Below, in pieces: positions 24,450 through 62,489 of a DNA stretch of 64,000 nucleotides. The position numbers and the translations under genes are program-made. Each line of letters starts with the position of its first letter. Position 1 is the first letter of the stretch. The notes below the pieces were generated by a model. That model was not told the DNA's origin. It worked only from the letters and a program-made list of their open reading frames with translations, and ran no database searches. The stretch lies in assembly GCF_000972845.2 (NCBI RefSeq), contig NC_040016.1, forward strand, positions 15,662,967-15,726,966, written 5' to 3'. This stretch comes from Larimichthys crocea. Its lineage: Eukaryota > Chordata > Actinopteri > Sciaenidae.

Positions 24450-24855
24450 GCAGCTCGTTGAGGCTGTACTGAGGCACTAGTCCTGTGGGCTAAATGGTAA
24501 CAATGGTATTCTCATGTGCTCACGATGACAATGCTAACATCCTGCAGTTAAGCAAATACAACGTTAACTGTGTTAGTATACCTGTATTTGCCAATTATTT
24601 GCTAAATTTGCTCAGCGCTGAGTTTGTTGGGACTGTCATTAGTTTTGCTCATAAAACAAAGCATTGCATGAGTAGAAATTCTGACCTTGTGACCCTAGAG
24701 GAAAATTCAGGGGATCCCCATATTTAGTAGGGTTCCTCCTTTGGAGACCATCAATGTCTATGGAATTTTACATGGCAATCCATCCAGTAATTGTTGAGCT
24801 TTTGTCAGTAGACCAACAGGCTGGCATTGCAATCCCTAGAGCCATGACACTGCCA
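24450..24855 (+). mobile_element. Remnant of a widespread teleost dispersed repeat
   Basis: The order of landmarks matches a repeat common in spiny-rayed fishes: gctaaatggtaacaatgg, gctcacgatgacaatgctaa, gactgtcattagttttgc, attcaggggatcccc, catggcaatccatccagtaa and atccctagagccatg. I recall the family but cannot assign its class with certainty; it may be the 3' part of a non-LTR element. Ends are approximate. Confidence 0.6.
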
Positions 24856-24954
24856 AAAGTTCTACAGTTTTCCAGTTTCATATCTGCTGAGTCCCGAGAC
24901 ATGAAACCCTAATGTGGACAGCCCAGAACCTCACTGATCAGGCGGATCCCTTTA

Positions 24955-25375
24955 ATATGAACCATAAATTAATTGTATAAACAAAGCCATTTAATCGTTC
25001 ATTTGGTAACTTTAATTGCATTTGTTAACCGTGAGCCAGTAATGACTTAAATCCTGTTTTCTTCTCACACCCACATACGTGCAGCTCGCGGCCTCTTCTT
25101 TCTCTGCTTGTCAGCCTCAGATAATAAACACAGGAGAACGTTCGGAGAAAAAAAGGCACATTTTAATACATTTCTTTTTTAAAAATGGATTATCAAATTA
25201 ATGGAAACTGCTCAATAACTGCTGCAGCGAGGAATGCTTCCCACCTAATTGAATTAGGGTTTTCATTTCTGTGATTTCTATGTTTGTTTTTGGCAGCTGC
25301 CATCTGTTTGCCTGGGACCAGCTCTATTAATAAGCTATTCAGATTGAGATGGGGCTTTATTCCAGCAACTGTTTC
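24955..25375. promoter_or_regulatory. Candidate conserved non-coding block with a P3-type homeodomain palindrome
   Basis: This repeat-free stretch downstream of tox2 is dense in TAAT/ATTA cores (aaattaattg, catttaatcg, cagtaatgac, tatcaaattaatgg, attaataagc). It contains the perfect palindrome CCTAATTGAATTAGG at 25244-25258, whose core TAATTGAATTA fits the TAATNNNATTA site of paired-class homeodomain dimers. Enhancer function is inferred. Confidence 0.4.
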
Positions 25376-25384
25376 TCACCTCCT

Positions 25385-25416
25385 CTCTCTCACTCTCTCT
25401 CTCTCACTCTCTCTCC
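25385..25416 (+). repeat. (CT)n tract
   Basis: An interrupted CT repeat (ctctctcactctctctctct and so on) at the right edge of the TAAT-rich block. Confidence 0.8.
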
Positions 25417-26990
25417 CCTTTTTCTCGCTTCCTCGCTCACTCAAATGATTGTCATGGAAATCATCAGAGGTGCCAAACCACAAACAAAAGAAAGAGCTTT
25501 AACATACACCTGAGCCAAAAAGAACAGAACTGTAGTCTAATTATGATGGGAACAATTAAGACTGTGCATATTTATTGACAGGGGACTTCACACAAGAGCA
25601 TATGCTCATGAATACCAAAAAATGAAGACAGAATGGGGTGGAGGGGTTGGATGTGAATGTCTATATGATGGTGGTGCTATGAAAAAAAAAAAAAAGATTT
25701 TAGCCCTATAAATCATGGAAACACTGAAATATTTCCTTATCAACTATTGTATTATGCACTCATTTTTTTGTAATGATTTGATGTAACACCTTTCTGAAAG
25801 CAATGTGGCCAATTTATATAATCTAAAATAAAGAAAAACACTACATTTAAGTGTACTTGTCATCCCCGGCCACCGATATTAACTCTCATTCTCCCTCTCT
25901 CTTCTTTTTCTTACCTCTCCTGTTGACAGCAACAGTCTCCCTTTCAATGCTCCAAGAACAAGGAATTCCAATCTGGGCTTTGCTCAGTATTCTGATCACA
26001 CACCCCTCTCCTCCAGTAATACAAGTCTACTTTAAAATTCATAACTACATTTGGAAAGAATAAAAGGGTGCCCTGATGGAATATTTCCAAGAAGCTTACT
26101 TGAGCGAAAATACAATTCGCTTTGGCATATTTAATAACCCTAACCTGGTCTTTAAGACATACAGTAGTAATAACAATATTTAAAAAATAGTGGTGTTTGA
26201 GGAGAAAAAAAAAAAAAAACGAAATTCAAGCTATGCCTCAGCATGAAATGAGCACCTATAATTCCTGTCTCTAGGAGAAAGAGGATGAAAGGACGATAGA
26301 GAGAAGGAGAGAAAAAAAATAAGGGGGGATATGAAGGAGACAAGAGATGGAGAGAATCCTTGTCAAAGTTAGAAAGAGTCAGCTCAGCTCAACTCATTTT
26401 CTGCCTCTTCTCTTCCTCTCCTCTTCTGCCCGGGAGGCAGTTTGAATTGAATCAAACATCATAGATTGATTAAGCTCGGATGAATGACTTTCCAATGACA
26501 CAGGCTTCAGCTTTAGCCTCACCCCATCCCTCTGTACATATTTGACATGGTTATTGAGGAGCTGATGTGAAAGTGATTGTGCAGTTGTTTCCTTTGGAGT
26601 CTGCAAGGTTGAAACGTTCTGCCTGCACTAAATGTTGTCGCCTTGCCTGGTTCCTTGAAAGTCCTGTTTGATTCCTGTTGAATCCTTCTTTGATCCGAAT
26701 GCCTCTCAGGAAGAAAAGTACAATGAATGAGTGTGAGAAAATAGATAACATGCTCTTCCAATTGGAATATGAATTGCTCAGCTCGAGCCTTAGTATTAAT
26801 CTCTTGCCCTCTTTCCTCTCTCTAGTCCTTTTGTGTTAAGAGGGAGGAAAAAAAAGATAGGGGAGAGAGAGAGAGATAGTGTGTGTGAGAGAGAAAACAA
26901 GAAATAGGGTATTGAATATTGTGGGATGTCCTGTTCTGAATTAGGTCAGGACCAATCAAAGCTTAAATGCTCTCACCCCTTCTCTCTCCC

Positions 26991-27019
26991 TCTTTCTCTC
27001 TCTCTCTCTCTCTCTCTCT
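26991..27019 (+). repeat. (CT)n microsatellite
   Basis: A short CT tract in intergenic DNA, within a longer pyrimidine-rich stretch. Confidence 0.85.
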
Positions 27020-27246
27020 TATCCTCACTGCTCTCTTTGTGATTCTGCTGTATGGAGAGACAGAGACCCCTACTGTTTCTGACGGCACATTAAATCCCAT
27101 CAGACCTCAAAGTTTCTCTCATCCCTCAGTACTCTACTGCCATCTGTCTGCTATGATACACATTGTAGAACATGATGTTGCCATCATTCCATAATATCCT
27201 GCTGCTACATATGAATGTAATATACAGCGATATTCTTACTTTTATG

Positions 27247-28114
27247 CAGTAGTGGAAGATGTATTTAAATCCTTACTTGAGTTAAGTAATCAACCTAATC
27301 AAGACAGCAAAAATTATCATCTAAATAGAAAAGGCTGTATCCTGTTTGTGCTTGTATATAAATATAAATCAAGCATTTTTATCATCATTGGTATAGTTTA
27401 GAAATTTAACCATGGGCTTTCTCTTTTTACAATGTTTTAGTTATAGGAATGTCAGATGCTTAGTTAAACCCTCTATGTAAAATGTGTCTGAAAGAGATGG
27501 TGGCTGTTGATGTCAATTTTCTATGAACTGTAATGTATGCTGTTAGCTTTTTTTTGTTTTCCCTGCAATTATTTATGTCTTCATGCATGTGTGTGCTGTT
27601 GTGCGTGCATGGTGCAAAACTGATAAAATAATAATAAACAGAGTGAGCCATGAAAAGCAATAAAAGTAACAGCTCTGTCAAAATACTCCAATATTCAAAG
27701 TAAAAGTCCTGCATTTAAAATTTCATCAGAGTAAAAGTACCTCAGTATTATAAGCAAAATATACTGTAGAGAATGTTCCCAGTTATAGGAGATTACATCT
27801 TATACAATTGGTTTATTATTACAGTATTTATTATGGTTATGTATTATAGCCTACATTCAAATGCAATCAGGTGGACCTAAATTAAACTACTGTATATAAT
27901 GTTTGTTAGTTTAGTTTATAGAAATCCATATATCCATATATATCCATACAATCTAGTGTCATCAAGGTAAAGCAAAGTAACTAGTTATTACAAAAGTGTA
28001 CAATATTTTCCTCTAGTAAAAGTTGCATAAGTAGCATAAAATGGTAATACTTGAATAAAGTGCATAAACTTCAGTTTTGTATTTGTAAATGTACTTAATT
28101 ATATTCCAGCACTG
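27247..28114 (+). mobile_element. hAT-like non-autonomous element with CAGTRGTGGAA...TTCCAGCACTG ends
   Basis: The left end cagtagtggaag and right end attccagcactg are degenerate inverted termini. Inside are the family landmarks gtaaaagtcctgcatttaaaa, cagagtaaaagtacctcagtat, gtacaatattttcctc, agtagcataaaatgg and aaatgtacttaatta. I recognise the family as very common in spiny-rayed fishes. About 360 bp at 27300-27660 does not fit the pattern and may be a nested insertion or divergent core. The 8-bp flanks (cttttatg and atctcaga) do not match, so the copy is old or its ends are eroded. Confidence 0.7.
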
Positions 28115-28731
28115 ATCTCAGAAGTTTGGCAAAAGCTAATGAAACCATTAAACTTTTATGAGCAAATCTGCATTCACAACCATATTTGATCTTTTGATTA
28201 TGCACAGCAAAGCCTGCTGATCCGTATACAGTGCGATGATTCAATCAGACCCTAGGACAAGCTTTCATAATGATGCTGATGGCAGCACTGATGATAATAG
28301 TGATTATATTGATGATTGTGATGATGTCTTTACAAAGGAAGTGATGAAGACAGTAACCACAATAAGAAAGTGGTATTATTAGTGATTCTGATCAACAGCA
28401 TTAGCAGTATGGTTGTTGGTCATTTTCCAAAAGTGATGCTCACTTGATGAAGCTTGAATGGAGTAATAAAAATGATGCCAAATGAACATGCTGGGCCTGT
28501 GCCATCTCAAAATGCAGTTATTTAAGAGGACATTTTAATTTAGTCGTTTAAAAATGACATGTCCATCGTGATTGCTTTCCATTAACATAAAAATGATTCA
28601 TTCCAAGAATTTGACAAAATACAAATGATTAAAAAAAAGAGAGAGAGAGAGAACCAGTAAAAATGATTTGAATCAGTTTATCTTTCCCGAGAGTGGATCC
28701 TGACGTAAGACTTTTTTTTACTGAAGCCATA

Positions 28732-28760
28732 AAGAGAGAGAGAGAGAGAGAGAGAGAGAG
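28732..28760 (+). repeat. (GA)n microsatellite
   Basis: A pure AG/GA tract of about 28 bp. A shorter one lies at 28639-28652. Confidence 0.9.
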
Positions 28761-29559
28761 CACAGAGCTACAGATATGGAAACATTTTATTGACTATATG
28801 ACTATATGTAGGAGCTCAAGTGCATGGTTTTTGATCTATCAAATAATCGTCAGGTTTATTCGACTGTGGTCCAGTAAACTGTGCTAACTCACAATGTGAT
28901 GAATTTAATTTGTGGTATTAAGTGGACAGAGCTTCTGACAATGTTTTATCTTGGATCATATAAATGTTTCGCCACATTTTATTATATATTTACAGGCCGT
29001 GTGACAAAAATTTGCTGTTGTTGTTTTTTTTTTGTTTTTTTTTTCTTCAACAAAAAAGAACAATATAACAACAATATAACAGTATGATTCCAATTTTCTC
29101 ACAGTGGCAAATAAAGATCTTAGAAAGAAGACAGTAAATGTCATCTTTGTGTTTAATGTCGGCTCTTTATTGTTGTCTGACAGCTGAAAGTAGAGATCTG
29201 CCTTATCATGCTGCAAAAAATGAGATTTGACAATATAATAGAAATAAAAAGCTGAGAAATAAAATCATCGCATAACTCCAGTGGATTAGTCTCTTCTTCG
29301 CTCCCTGTTCTTTTCATTCTTTTACATCCTCTCAATATTCTTGATTATTGTGGAAATGTAAATAAATAGCATAGTGTTTGGTTACCAACATATCACAGTG
29401 CCTTTCCAGTCTTCTTTAGAGTCGTATATTCTTTCTCCATATATGTGATAACGTTTGCTCTCCAGCCTTTGACACGAAAGAAGGGATTGCAGAGTGTATG
29501 TTATCCAGTGGAACATTTTTTTCTTAGCCCTTTCACTTACTCACATCATATTTTCTGCC

Positions 29560-29770
29560 AATCCCCCCCCCTCCTCCTTCCCTCCTCTCCCTCCTATAAG
29601 TGCCCTTCCATTTTTGTTAATCAAAATATATTCACACAATCTCCTCCTCCTCTCCAGCGGATCTGAGAGGCTGATTGGCAATTTCAGCAGCAAAAACCAT
29701 AGTTCGGGAGGGAGGGGGGGAGGATGGATGCGGCCAATCTGAGAGCTCCCTGCCGTTACCATGGTAACAT
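29560..29770. promoter_or_regulatory. Promoter-like patch with RFX X-box palindrome and CCAAT boxes
   Basis: GTTACCATGGTAAC at 29755-29768 is a perfect 14-bp palindrome fitting the RFX X-box (GTNRCC-N-RGYAAC). A forward CCAAT lies in cggccaatct (29731-29740) and an inverted one in gattggcaat near 29673. C-rich and G-rich tracts surround them. X-box plus CCAAT (NF-Y) pairs are typical of ciliary-gene and MHC class II type promoters. No coding exon was recognised next to it. Confidence 0.4.
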
Positions 29771-29809
29771 CTCAACAAGGAGGAGTGAGAGCCGAGAGGG
29801 GAGGGAGGG

Positions 29810-29862
29810 GAGAAAGGGAGAGAGGGAGAGAGAGAGAGAGAGGGAGAGAGAGAGAGAGAGAA
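29810..29862 (+). repeat. (GA)n/(GGGA)n tract
   Basis: A purine-rich tract of GA repeats with GGGA interruptions, directly right of the X-box patch. Confidence 0.85.
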
Positions 29863-30001
29863 GATATGATCAAATGTGAACGCTCTATTCTGATTTGATA
29901 GGCTGATATACAACTCACAGTTTGTTATTACCAGACTCCGCAGCTTCCATTTGTTGTTGTCACACACACATGCAGATAACCGTGTGTTTAAAAAGCATAT
30001 G

Positions 30002-30025
30002 CACACACACACACACACACACACT
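30002..30025 (+). repeat. (CA)n microsatellite
   Basis: A pure CA tract of 24 bp. Confidence 0.9.
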
Positions 30026-30661
30026 TTACACAGTAACAAGCAGCATCTGCGCCTCGCTGATAACACTACCCCATGGCAGTAAAAGCATATAAGAGGGGAC
30101 TGTTTGCGTACTCCTTTTACAATGGCTAGCAGCAGGCCTAACTGTCTCCATCACACACCCCGCTGACTTAAGCATCTCATCGTCATCATCTTTGCTCTGC
30201 CCATTCTTCAGATCTGTCTGGACTTAATAAAACTGTCAGACCACCAACTGGGACTGTTAAATAAAGACAGCGTGTAGGCTAGATCTGCTGTTGAGTGGAG
30301 CAGCTTGTTAAAGACCATGAGATATGACATTAAAACCTGCAGCTGGGTATGAAAAGTGCATTAGGACTGACTTAAAAGGACTGTTTAAGAGCTATTAGAT
30401 AGACATTTTCATCAGAAACATCAATACTTTTTCCACTAGATAGAGTCACAAAAACTCATTTAGAATTTTAAAACTAAACTAAGTCTTGTTTGTCTCTGTT
30501 TAGCTGTTTTTAGTCTCTATCCTGAGGGAAAATCTGGCTCCACCATCTTAACTAACTAGGGTTTAGTTAGTGAAGTTAGCAGGTTTAGTTGAGCCTGTTT
30601 TTACTAAAAACAGATGACTGGAAAAAACAGGGAAAGGCAATTAGGAATCATTGTGCATCCT

Positions 30662-30735
30662 AGGGGCCAAGACCACGATCAAACTGCCTGTCATCAGCTG
30701 ATGATCCACTCTGCCACCTGAGCCACAGCTGTCTC
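30662..30735 (-). mobile_element. tRNA-derived SINE head remnant
   Basis: Read on the minus strand it gives gctgtggctcaggtggcaga, followed by gtggatcatc. Here TGGCTCAGGTGG (30715-30726) is a good pol III box A, and AGTTTGATCGTGG (30673-30685) is a degraded box B. This matches the tRNA-like head of SINEs that I recall from spiny-rayed fishes. The cloverleaf is not intact, so it is not a tRNA gene. Confidence 0.55.
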
Positions 30736-30826
30736 AAGCAACTCAAAATAATAAAATAAATCTAAAAAAAGAAAGACATTTATGAGGTATCAATAAAACA
30801 CATGCAAACAATAAAAGTTAACAAAG

Positions 30827-30832
30827 TTTATT
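30827..30832 (-). terminator. snta1: Candidate distal polyadenylation signal (AATAAA) for snta1
   Basis: Forward TTTATT in acaaagtttattacatg reads AATAAA on the minus strand. It would give a 3' UTR of about 1.45 kb. Confidence 0.35.
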
Positions 30833-32228
30833 ACATGTTTATATACAAACAACCCTGCAAGGCACACCTTTGTTTAAATAAGAATAAGAACAATAGAACA
30901 ATACATTTTTTTGTCTTGAAAGCAAACATGGTTTTCGTTTTGAAATATATATTAATACAAGTCTGTTTAGTGTTGGACACAGAGAGAAGGCCCCAAGTTG
31001 TGGATGTTCAGTCGACACAGATAATAAAGAAAAACAAAGAAACAATCAAAACACTTTATGATGTAAACAGCTCAACATCTTTGACATGGTAAATTAAAAT
31101 ATGTAGACGTAGTACAGACCAAACAAACTGTGTTATAAAACAGATTTATCTAAGAGCTATACTCCTGTACTCGTAGCTCATCCATACAGGTAAAGAAGCT
31201 TAGCTGGACTATTTTAGCCAGCTGTTTGTCATCTGTCAATACGTGATTACGTGACAACCTTTGTCGGTCGGAATCTAAAAACACAAGAGCTCTTATTTTG
31301 TACTTCATGTGGGCTGGTATTAAATGCAACTGCACAGTTATACTGTCAGACAAAGGCGTGTCTTTTTTGTTAGGAAAATTAAATGTTTTTATCTACTATA
31401 GTGGTTAAGCTAAAAACACAATTTAAAAAGCCTTTTATAATGTACTCTGTTAGTTTTCTCTTTGTTAGGCCGTGGATTATGAGCACGCTTAAAACAGGGA
31501 AGGACTCTGAAAGGAAAATAAAAGACGAACATGTTCAGCCGTAATGAAAAATATATGATTTGGCATTTGGAAGTTGTCTTAAACAAAAAGCATATTTCAT
31601 GAAAGTTCAGAGTAAAGACAACTTAAGCATCCACAGAGAAGCATTGTACTTGCATTCTGTACATTGTTCAGTACAGACTGTTGATCATGTAGTGATCAGT
31701 CATGTCATTCTGTCACTCCGCCGAAGCTGCCTTTATAAAACATGATGTTTGTCCAACATCAATCAGGACATTTGTGAAATAACTTTTGTTATGACTGCTC
31801 ACAGCACATCAAGCAAAGATTGAAAGATGAAAGGATGCTTGTGACAAAGGCCTGCCGTGACTCATGAAACAAAACAAAACTGAACAATGGGGCAAAAAGC
31901 TTAGAAACATTAAGATGCAGGCTGTCATATTCACACAGTTTGCCATCATAAAGTGTCATGACCTACTGTAACAGATTTTACAGATGTCAAATCCCTTAAA
32001 TTGCTGCTACGCCATCTGTAAATCCTCTCTCTTTACCCTTACAGCTACAAGTTCAACAAAGGTCCATCAATGTTGCAGTTTTCTCTTCATTCCCCTAGAA
32101 AGACCAGGAGGTGCCTGACCAGAATTGATAATTTTAGAGGCCTAGGAAGGCTGAAAAGAAAAGGGGTTAGTCAGCATCTTTTCCTAGGCCATATCCTCTG
32201 GTGTTTCAGAGTCTTCTAGGCTGTGTGT

Positions 32229-32234
32229 TTTATT
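32229..32234 (-). terminator. snta1: Candidate proximal polyadenylation signal (AATAAA) for snta1
   Basis: Forward TTTATT in gtgttttattgaa reads AATAAA on the minus strand, only about 40 nt after the stop codon. This is unusually close for a vertebrate 3' UTR but possible. Confidence 0.3.
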
Positions 32235-32274
32235 GAATATTCCTATTGTTGATGTTCTGGGTGGTTGGCCATTA

Positions 32275-58342
<26,068 letters not shown>

Positions 58343-58384
58343 GTTCAACACATTCCTGGAATAACTCTAGACGGGCTGGCAGTC
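58343..58384 (-). other. snta1: snta1 5' untranslated sequence next to the start codon
   Basis: It is 42 nt long and includes an in-frame TAG. Immediately upstream (minus strand) is ccccctctatctctttacag, a strong-looking splice acceptor with AG at 58386-58385. So the 5' UTR may be split, with its first exon and the promoter further right. Confidence 0.4.
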
Positions 58385-58429
58385 CTGTAAAGAGATAGAG
58401 GGGGGGTGGAGGGATGGGGCAGGGGGCAA

Positions 58430-58530
58430 ACACACACACACACACACACATGCACACGCACACATGCACGCACACACACACACATGCACGCACACATGCA
58501 CGCACACACACACGAACACACACACACACA
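58430..58530 (+). repeat. Compound (CA)n/(CATG)n/(CACG)n repeat just upstream of snta1 exon 1
   Basis: About 100 bp of CA units broken by catgcacg and cacgaac motifs, 90-190 bp upstream of the ATG. Alternating purine-pyrimidine DNA of this kind can adopt Z-form. Depending on where transcription starts, it is in the promoter, the 5' UTR or a 5' UTR intron. Confidence 0.9.
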
Positions 58531-61500
58531 ATCCCTTCTCTCTCTCTCCAAAGAAACACATTCAAAGTTCAAGGAGCTTCATCGTGGAGTCATCTCCATT
58601 AATGAACTGTGTCCGGTTGAGTTACACATAATTAAGTTGCGATTCATTCATTTATTTATTTATATCAACTTACATTGAACCACTGGCCTTAGATCACAGA
58701 TCTAATTTGCAATGTGCCCGGCAGACACAAAATCACTGCACTGATACATACAGACATTCTGTCATGAAGAAAATAATAAATCAATAGTGCTTCTCAGGCC
58801 ACAGATACTGAGATTTTCCTTTTCCAGTAGATAGAGCTCGTATCAGGCATGAAATCCACAGCTTCAGTCTGAACACTGCTGACAGAAACATGCTCACAAT
58901 GGATGTGTAAACAGGAGAGTTAAAAAAAAAGAAAGAAAACTAATTATAGTTAAAGATCAATACTTTTTGATTCAAAGGAATAAAAAAAACATAAAACATT
59001 CAGGGTGATTTTGCACTGAAAGAGCAAATGAAAATGATACCAACCCATTAAGTAACATGACGTGACAATGTGACAAAGGCAATAACTTAGTAGTTAAACT
59101 GCTTGTGGAAAACCCCTTCAATCAATACATGGTAAAATCTTAATAAAAAGAATACATGGGATGATAATGAAGGTCTCGAAAAGGTGGTTTAAAAAGAGTA
59201 TCATGCATGAGAACTGACAAAGCTGAATCAATACTGGCCACAGACCAAAACCAAAGGAAAGAGTGATTAGAAACACACTGAGAGAGAAAAACTTTGTGTT
59301 GCTACTGACTAAAAAATTGCTGTTGGTTGTCATTTAAAATGCAATGGCTACAGGGCATGGCATCACTTATAGTGCAATAGTTTGACTCACACTGGGGCTA
59401 CCCATTCCAGTAATAAATGAACCCTTTGTATGAAGCTCATATAGCATTTATTTGGCGCCAACCAGTGGGATGTCTATTCTCCGCTTTTTTTTTATCTTCA
59501 AGTTTAATTTTGATTATTCTTATTATTTCCAGCCTACAATAACTTCATCTTTATTCCTTTTTCTGATTTATTTCCGTCCACCTTCAGTCTGATCTTGCAA
59601 GCAAATGCAATTTCTTTTCAATTCACAAACTCATTTGCAATAATCCTGTCTCAGACGTGCACAAATAACGGTGCAAACTTCTTGTGGTAACTATTCAGTT
59701 TTTTTCTTTCCGTAATTCATATTTCAAATAATGTGGCACACACTGAAATTGCTGTCTAACATACACTTAGGGTTTCCACAGCATTGTGCTATGACCAGTA
59801 GAGTTGACTCAGCAGAGGTGCACTTAATTGTGCAGAGTAGTCATTAAGAACATGCATGAGTCACTGAAACAAGCTGATGAAGCAGTCCACATTTCCTTAT
59901 GCTCTATCGCATCTGCAAGTAATCTGCCAGCCCCTCAGCTGCGTGTGTGGCAGTCTGTGTTGCATCTGCTTCACACAACAGGTGAAACAGCAAACAAGTT
60001 CCTGCACCCGATTTTAGAAAACACCCTTCTGGGTGGGTTGGTGAAGGCCAATTGCTCCCTTAATGAAAACACGTTTGGAACATTGTCTGAAAATTGCTCT
60101 AAACCCATACAGATGGTGTAAAGATGCTCATCTAAAAATCTGAAAACAACTAGGCAGACAGGACAGCTGCACTCATTATAACTGGTTATTAATGTTTGTT
60201 TTAGGATATAATGAGTTGTAGTTTGTGTTTTCTGAATCTGGATTGCATGCATCCATTTAACATAATAGACACAAACTTTTTAAGGTTTTAATGGTTGGTT
60301 CCCAATCCTCTGTCTCCCCCTAGTGATTAAATAGCCCAATTACATCAACACAAACATTTTAATAGCTCAAGGGCATATTTTTAAATATAATGGTGATGGT
60401 AGATGTTTGGCAGTGAAAATGACTTTATACATTATAAATGATTGTGTGGTGTTGGATTTATTGTAAAAGAAAGACAACAGCTTTCAAAGCTAAGTTTTGT
60501 TCAATATCAGAAAAATATTTTGCTCTAAAACCAAGATGACTGATTTTAATCTATCTGACATTGCTCAGGCACCTGTTTTTTAATTAATCACAATATATGT
60601 CACACATACATGAATCCCTTAAGCATTAGATTAACAATACAATTACTGTCTCATCAACTAACACCACCATAATCTGTGAGGATTAAAAGCACCAGAGCTA
60701 TTAAGTTTATGTATTCGACCATATGTCCATTAAAAATTAATTATTTTTTAAACAACAACAACAATCTGCATAGAACTCAAGCCAAGTGGGTTTTAAAGAA
60801 ATATAAAGAAGAGGCTTTGTTTTTGTCTGGAGAAGGCTCCTTAAGGCTCCTTACTGTTATTGTCTTTGCCCATAAGTGCAGTGTGTTTACTAATGGGTAT
60901 TATTGATGTGTGTAATATATTGTATAGATCATGTAACCCTTTTGCGCCATTTTGTTACGAGTAGCTGATTCAAATCCATAGATAAACAACTGGTTTAACT
61001 GATTTAAGGCATAAATTAATAAATCAACAAATAGAGTTTTAAAAATGCAATTATATTTTTATTTTATTTCTTTATTATTTTATTTTTATTTTATTATTTT
61101 ATTGGATATGATGTGATGAACTGCAGTTAACACAGTTAAGTTGTCCAGACTCAAATTAAGATTTTTTTTTTTTTAATAATGAAAGAAACCAATGACTGTG
61201 TAATATTATTCCAGTGTAATATTAAGGGGGTCATCCAAACACACAGAATTATTACCCAGCTGTTTAGCTTTTTTAGCTCATCTTTTGGCTTACAGCCACT
61301 GGCAGTATAGCCCATAAATGTTCTCATTAATTCCATAACAACTCTATCAGGCAACTGTTCTGCAAAATAACAACTATGATAAACCCTCTGTGTGTTACCT
61401 GCTCGGTAGCAAATGACAAAGTTGATGACTAGCTAGTAAACACAGTTCAGCATTTAACTGAAATTTGGGTGACATTGTACAAAACAAAACAAAAGAAAAG

Positions 61501-62110
61501 AAGGAAAAGGAATTTTGGACTTCCCTAGGTGGCCACAAACATGAGTCATGAAGAAATGTTAATGTCAATATGTGTCCATTGGATGTGTAAACAATTGTTT
61601 TGTAACATTGTAACTTCTTGAGGTGATAATCACATCTGTGTTTGTAAGGTCGTTGTGGGGTCTTTGTGTCCCCTAGTGGCCACAAAAATCACTTTAAAAT
61701 TTAGGACAGACCAGTTCAACAGTCAGATGTACTATTTAGCACATGTATAGAACAACACATATAAACAGCCCAGCAACAATGAATCGGGGACTTTAACGAC
61801 AGCGGTTGATTTAAGCAGCGCATCTACCAAATGATGTTTTGCATTATGACAAAGTGTTTGACCATCTGACCTCCTGTCTATACATCTGTCAGTCTATTTC
61901 CATTGTGATGTGAATGGCAGGTGGCCGGCCTATCTTTCACAGTAGCAGGCCCTCATATTTTTTCAAAGCTTCATTGAATTGAACAAGAGGATTTGTAAGG
62001 ATCTCTCACATGCAGAACAATAGATTCCCTTTCATAGGAAACACATTTGTAGTTTAGAGTTGATGTAGTCATACTGAAAAGTTGCTTGTCATATGGAAAC
62101 ATATGAATGA
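58531..62110. other. Intergenic DNA upstream of snta1
   Basis: AT-rich DNA with no recognised gene. The part next to the CA repeat should include the snta1 promoter, but no TATA box or CpG island is evident. A/T homopolymer-rich DNA lies at 61040-61170. Confidence 0.6.
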
Positions 62111-62111
62111 T

Positions 62112-62240
62112 GCCATAAGTATTTGGACAGTGACACATTTCCTGTTATTTTTGGCTCTACTCCAGCATACTTGAGATGAAACAATAATTGAGGTCAAAGT
62201 GTTGACTTTTGGCTTTAAGGGTGTTTGTTTAGTGTGGGAC
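62112..62240 (+). mobile_element. Remnant of a teleost dispersed repeat (…ATAAGTATTTGGACAGTGACAC…)
   Basis: The landmarks ataagtatttggacagtgac, ttttggctctactccagca, gatgaaacaataattgaggt, caaagtgttgacttttggct and ttaagggtg occur in the order I recall for a repeat frequent in fish genomes. The family class is not certain to me. Confidence 0.5.
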
Positions 62241-62489
62241 CCGTAACTCTTAATAGGCCTTAATAGTCCTCACGCAGTTGAGCCAAACATGCCGAAATTG
62301 CACTAAAGCTGACGTCAGGTCTCACAGTAATTGTTTCAGTTCAAAAGCAATTGAGCTGTGGGGTACAGTGGGGCACTACTAATGCACAATATATTTGTCC
62401 ATTTGGTCCTAAGCTTAACAGAAGTACAGAGAGTTACACTGTGATTTATGTGTAAAAAAAACAACAACAAAAAACAGTAAGATTTATTT

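Larger units (their letters stand above)
16396..30809. other. Intergenic region between convergent tox2 and snta1
   Basis: About 14.4 kb with no recognised protein gene. It contains an exon-like open stretch (17248-17462), several repeat remnants (19741-19870, 21316-21681, 24450-24855, 27247-28114, 30662-30735), a TAAT-rich block (24955-25375), GA and CT tracts, and a promoter-like patch with an X-box (29560-29770). The rest is AT-rich DNA in which I see nothing. Confidence 0.65.
30810..32274 (-). other. snta1: Possible snta1 3' untranslated region
   Basis: About 1.46 kb downstream of the snta1 stop with no other gene. Two minus-strand AATAAA signals bound the possible 3' ends: 32229-32234 (very close to the stop) and 30827-30832. 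Which one is used cannot be told from the sequence. Confidence 0.35.

Noticed and set aside
30660..30740. tRNA gene on the minus strand
   Set aside because: Box A is good but box B is degraded and no cloverleaf with a sound acceptor stem can be drawn, so I call it a SINE remnant.
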